The notes under the pieces are model-generated. The model worked only from the letters and a program-made list of their open reading frames with translations, was not told the DNA's origin and searched no databases. A program made the position numbers and the translations under genes. From Chromobotia macracanthus (lineage: Eukaryota; Chordata; Actinopteri; Cypriniformes; Botiidae), in NCBI GenBank assembly GCA_036877525.1, contig JAZGTH010000014.1:4104501-4168500 (forward strand): a stretch of DNA of 64,000 nt, written 5' to 3'. Shown piece after piece: positions 61,101 to 64,000 of the stretch. Positions within the stretch are counted from its first letter, which is position 1. Each line of letters starts with the position of its first letter.

Positions 61101-63681
61101 GTTCAGAAACTCATCCATATTTCCACCTATTTGAACACTTGGTCCATTTCCTCCTACCTGCTTAACTCTGCTGGAAAATAACCCATAACCCTGCCAGGAC
61201 ATGAACCAATAAAAACAAACCTTCTTTCTTATAGCTGTTACTAGAGTTCCTTCTAACAAAAGGCTTAAACTAATGATATGCTAGTGATATCAAATGTGCG
61301 GCAGAAGCACAAAATTACAAACATCTGTGGAAATGCCAGTCCTTATATAAAATATGTTATAAAATATGTTTACATTCATGCAGTTGACAGATACTTTAAT
61401 CCAAAGCGACTTCCAGCACATTCAAGGTATGCCTTTCATCGGTTTGTGTGTTCTCTGAGAACAGAACCCATGACCTTGGTGTTGCATGCTTCCATCAAGT
61501 ATATGTGAGAAGGCAAACCCCAAAGCATGTGGGACGTGTAATGGCCATGTAATTTTGTTTTTGAGAAACAACAGGTTGTTGAGAGAACACTATGAAACTG
61601 AGGAATCGTTCCGCACACACATGCTCCAAAAGCAACGTATGTAAAGCTCCAGAGGAAATTTAGAGTCCTGAGAAGCAATGGACTTTGCTCCTTCATGCAG
61701 TAATATCTGGAAGTTAACAAGAGCTGCAGAGGGAGATTAAGTGCTGACAGAACCAGCATTTATGGAGTTCTGTGCCACAGCTCCAAGGCCAAAATCTCAA
61801 TAGATTAGCTTGTTCGTGATAGGAAATCTTGAGTCAGGTCTGGCATGTACAGCCACTCTGAGGGTCCTTCAAGTGGTCTTGCTCAGACAACACATATGTA
61901 TCAAATTTAGGTGAAAATGAAGGTTTGGAGACTTATCAGTTCTACATCCAAACCACCGTAATAACACTCATCGTCATGTTATCAAAACCACAAAACATAA
62001 ACTAACATTTTATCCGAATTCCTCAGATAAAATCTTATATTAAATCTTATTTTTTCAAATTGCCTAATCTTTTAGATTGTAGTTTCCCCAAGTTCCTGTG
62101 GTATTCTGTTCATAGTGTAAGACTTGGGTCCTTCTTTCAATTAAGTTTATGCATATTTTTCATATTTGCGCATATTTTTTCATCAGTATTTTCATCTTTT
62201 TCATCTAACGTTCTCTAAAATTTCTCTCAAAGTTATCAAAAAAGTTCTTGCAGTAACTTAAGGAAAACATTTTTAGCATTACGTATCATATATGAAAAAC
62301 GTTATTCTTAAGTTGTTAGTGGAATGTTTAGAAAATGTTCTTTTAACCAAGCAATAATGTTAATAAATGTAAAAATGTGGGACATTTTGAACGTTCCTAG
62401 AAAATTCGAAATAAAATGTTTAATGATTTTTTGATTCAAAACGTAAATGTTATGGAACCATTAATACAACCTAAAATTGTTAATTAGTTCATACAGAATA
62501 TATGCATTTCCATTCAATCCCCTTTATCAGCTAAAAAAAACAATCTACGACTTTTAATGTGATTATGATTTGGGTGGAGAAGACTTACAGTGTGAGTGAG
62601 TTTCAGACACCCATTCAACAGCTAAGCTCAAATGACATCGCCTTTTACTACATAAAGCATAAGCTATTTTTGTCAGAGGAGAACATTTGCTTTTTGGTAT
62701 TAAAATACTTCTGTTAAACTGGATCTGCTGCTCAGTCCTCAACTTGCCCCGCCATGTCTAACAATGTCCATCTGGAGACCATCTGACCTCAGAAACTTAC
62801 AGATCTTTCTTTCTTTTCTTCTCCTACAGCTAAAATGCCACAAATGGTGAAACCACTGGATGCTTTTCTTTGGTCTTTTTGTCCATTTATCTCAATTGGC
62901 CTACGAGAATACAAGGGGCCTCTAAACATGCCAGTGTTCTGAGGTCATAAGCTTTCATCCTTGTTCAGACTCTGAACTAGGCCCCTATGTTTTACATACA
63001 ACACAATTCTTTGCCATGTAATTCTGGCTGGACCCCATGATATCAAAATTAGAGGTCTGTGGCTTTCAGTCCATGTGTTAGCTTTGAGGGCATCGATTTA
63101 CTAGTTTACCTTAAATGTTAATAAAATATCCAGGTTTAAGATTTATAGTCTTCCAAAGAAAGATTTCTTGTCTTCCAGAAAAACGGCTTCAAAATATTGA
63201 TGACTCTTCCTGCACCAGACAGATTTTTGTCCTATCAAATGTTAGAATACAATTGTTCCTCCTCCTGCAACTGACTGGCAGGAAGAAAATCATGGTTCAT
63301 GGCTGTGACATAACTAAAGCCTTTTGGCAATATAGAAAAGGGTATAAGCCCTTTGTTATATCCCGCCCATTATATTCATGCTTCAACAGGAGCTACATAA
63401 ACACGGATGTATTTTTAAAGGCCCAGTGTGATTTCGCAGATTTATAAAGATGATAAGATGTTTAGATTCGGTGGCTTGATCTCTTAGCAGTGTACTAATG
63501 TTTTGAAACTACACACAAGGCCTTTAACTACTCTATAAAGATGTGACAGATAAACTTCTCTCAATCATACAAACTCAGAATGTGTTGTGAAACACTGATG
63601 ATGGTTTTCTTCACTCACCGGCTCTCCGTTTGGTCCCGCTGAGCCCTCGCGTCCTTGCTCACCTCGGGGTCCTGGCTCACC
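46110..63681 (-). CDS. col6a1: Collagen alpha-1(VI) chain, C-terminal part (5' exons outside the window)
   Basis: Exons in the window: 63681-63619, 60306-60244, 60124-60062, 59962-59912, 59817-59782, 59097-59035, 54030-53965, 52620-52585, 51196-51160, 49416-49408, 49305-49181, 48792-48683, 48215-48029, 47481-47310, 47222-47193, 46702-46110. All phases fit. They encode about the last 145 residues of the Gly-X-Y helix, including GNGTEG and GYPGPRGDRG as in human. Then follow ADECEILDIIMKMCSCC and ECKCGPLDIAF, a VWA with DSSES and TDGRSDTSRD, a linker (KKCPNYTCP) and a last VWA with MDSSFS and FSDGHSQG. The end, VFYQTVSRKISLN, matches human VFHQTVSRKVALG and decides for alpha1. It pairs with alpha2 and an alpha3-type chain in collagen VI microfibrils. 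It is upstream of and tandem with col6a2, as in other vertebrates. The signal peptide, first VWA and first half of the helix lie beyond 64000. Confidence 0.96.
47520..47640 (-). mobile_element. tRNA-derived SINE, copy 2
   Basis: tgcatttggcagatgctta ... tctgggaatcgaacccttga ... gatctacaggaagct is the body and tRNA-like head of the SINE. It lies in a col6a1 intron about 40 bp from the acceptor of exon 47481-47310. The tRNA-like head reads in the sense of col6a1. Confidence 0.75.
48276..48616 (+). mobile_element. Short inverted-repeat transposon, copy 6
   Basis: The ends TTCCTAGCTAAATAGGAATG and acaacctaaaaatgtgagct-AGGTA match the family with substitutions. It lies in a col6a1 intron. Confidence 0.75.
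49004..49170 (-). mobile_element. tRNA-derived SINE, copy 3, abutting a splice donor
   Basis: tttacattgacgtgtataca ... gcagatgctttgattcaaac ... gggatttgaacccacagccc ... gattaagctac. Read on the minus strand, the tRNA-like head (gtagcttaatcggcagtgca) begins about 10 nt inside the intron that follows col6a1 exon 49305-49181. Confidence 0.75.
49408..49416 (-). other. col6a1: 9-nt microexon of col6a1
   Basis: ttcag|CATGCTGTG|gtaagt on the minus strand. The upstream exon ends TGC-T and the downstream one begins AA-TGC. Inclusion gives C-S-C-C-E-C-K-C-G, identical to the human CSCCECKCG just after the helix. Skipping would keep frame but delete three residues, two of them cysteines of the conserved cluster. 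Confidence 0.9.
49417..51159 (-). other. col6a1: col6a1 intron upstream of the microexon
   Basis: No coding signal. It contains the GC palindrome and, near 50600, a ggaattcttgattctgattg stretch that resembles a common fish repeat. Confidence 0.6.
49970..49987. repeat. Perfect 18-bp GC-rich palindrome
   Basis: taagcccccgggggctta is self-complementary with no spacer, in an otherwise AT-rich col6a1 intron. Confidence 0.95.
51861..52154. repeat. 49-bp tandem repeat x 6
   Basis: Units start at 51861, 51910, 51959, 52008, 52057 and 52106 with gaagaacagctaaccagaag and end ctgctacaggttaa. Units differ at only one or two positions (aacgag/aatgag); the sixth is slightly diverged. No spacers, so not a CRISPR-like array. 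Located in a col6a1 intron. Confidence 0.97.
53255..53276. repeat. (TA)n microsatellite
   Basis: A short TA run flanked by two copies of atatcttct, in a col6a1 intron. Confidence 0.85.
54824..55135 (-). mobile_element. Short inverted-repeat transposon, copy 7
   Basis: CCCCAGCTAGCAGTTTTAGG (B end) at the left; AGAGAACGTTTCCTGTTAGC (A end) at the right. Confidence 0.8.
55595..55614. repeat. (TG)n microsatellite
   Basis: About ten TG units. Confidence 0.95.
58395..58510 (-). mobile_element. tRNA-derived SINE, copy 4
   Basis: ttacatttagcagacgcttt is followed by tatcctgggaatcaaaccca and acctttgcgctgc. It is the same family as copies 2 and 3. Confidence 0.8.
61365..61510 (-). mobile_element. tRNA-derived SINE, copy 5
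   Basis: tttacattcatgcagttgac, then ttaatccaaagcgacttcca and agaacccatgaccttggtgt. The body and B-box region of the family are clear. Confidence 0.8.
62203..62490 (+). mobile_element. Short inverted-repeat transposon, copy 8 (A end eroded)
   Basis: Family words ctaacgttctctaaaatttc, ttcttgcagtaacttaagga and acaacctaaaattgttaatt appear in the A-to-B order. Confidence 0.7.
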
Positions 63682-64000
63682 CTACAAGAGTTACAACCAT
63701 CAACTTCCACTGCATCTTTATGTAAGTTTTGTGTTCTTTATGTTTATTTAATATATTATTTTACTTCTCGATTGCAAATAAACCTGCAATTTACATTGCA
63801 AATTCATTATTTATTGAATTCGTTTAAAATCATGTGTATGTACACGGTCCCATTTAGTATATTATAACGAATGCAAGATGTGTTTATTTTGATTCACAAA
63901 TGTGTATTTGATTTTCAAGACATTTGCAAGTGTCATCTCACTGATCAGTGGGAGAAGAAATATGGTCAACATAAAAATCAGCATTGTCTCCAACACATTT

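Larger units (their letters stand above)
60307..63618 (-). other. col6a1: Large col6a1 intron (about 3.3 kb)
   Basis: No coding exon recognised between helix exons 63681-63619 and 60306-60244. It contains SINE copy 5 and transposon copy 8. Confidence 0.6.

Overview
The window is vertebrate nuclear DNA, most likely from a teleost and probably a cyprinid-type fish. It has small GT-AG exons, AT-rich introns, many tRNA-derived SINEs and short inverted-repeat transposons, and long simple repeats. The species call is an inference. The genes were assembled by hand from splice signals, reading-frame continuity and recalled protein families; no alignment was run.

Layout. Positions 1-3250 hold no confirmed gene. 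They contain a 2.2 kb minisatellite field followed by a short CpG-rich, exon-like block on the minus strand. A CpG-rich promoter at about 5.74-6.54 kb probably serves spopl (plus strand, coding 8579-11817, 392 aa), a MATH-BTB adaptor for CUL3 ubiquitin ligases. Convergent with it is nxph2 (minus, 13976-16713, 263 aa), a secreted alpha-neurexin ligand. Next on the minus strand is a four-coding-exon gene (18326-21128, 540 aa) that I do not recognise; it carries two SUMO-interaction-like motifs. The rest belongs mostly to two head-to-tail collagen VI genes on the minus strand. col6a1 lies upstream (46110 to beyond the right edge; 5' part missing) and col6a2 downstream (23883-34989, complete, 1010 aa). 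About 11 kb without a recognisable gene separates them.

How the genes work together. The alpha1(VI) and alpha2(VI) chains assemble with an alpha3-like chain into the collagen VI monomer, so col6a1 and col6a2 are a functional pair kept in the same tandem order as in other vertebrates. spopl and nxph2 are also neighbours in human. The 540 aa gene has no evident functional link to them.

Points of most interest: an alternative terminal exon of col6a2 whose candidate poly(A) signals lie inside a transposon; a 9-nt microexon in col6a1; an in-frame 54-nt exon in spopl that follows a GC-AG intron; the unrecognised SUMO-motif gene; helix cysteines in both collagen chains that I do not recall in the human chains; and at least eight copies of one TA-flanked inverted-repeat element. 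Nothing here looks like a prokaryotic-style system (no operons, CRISPR or phage genes).
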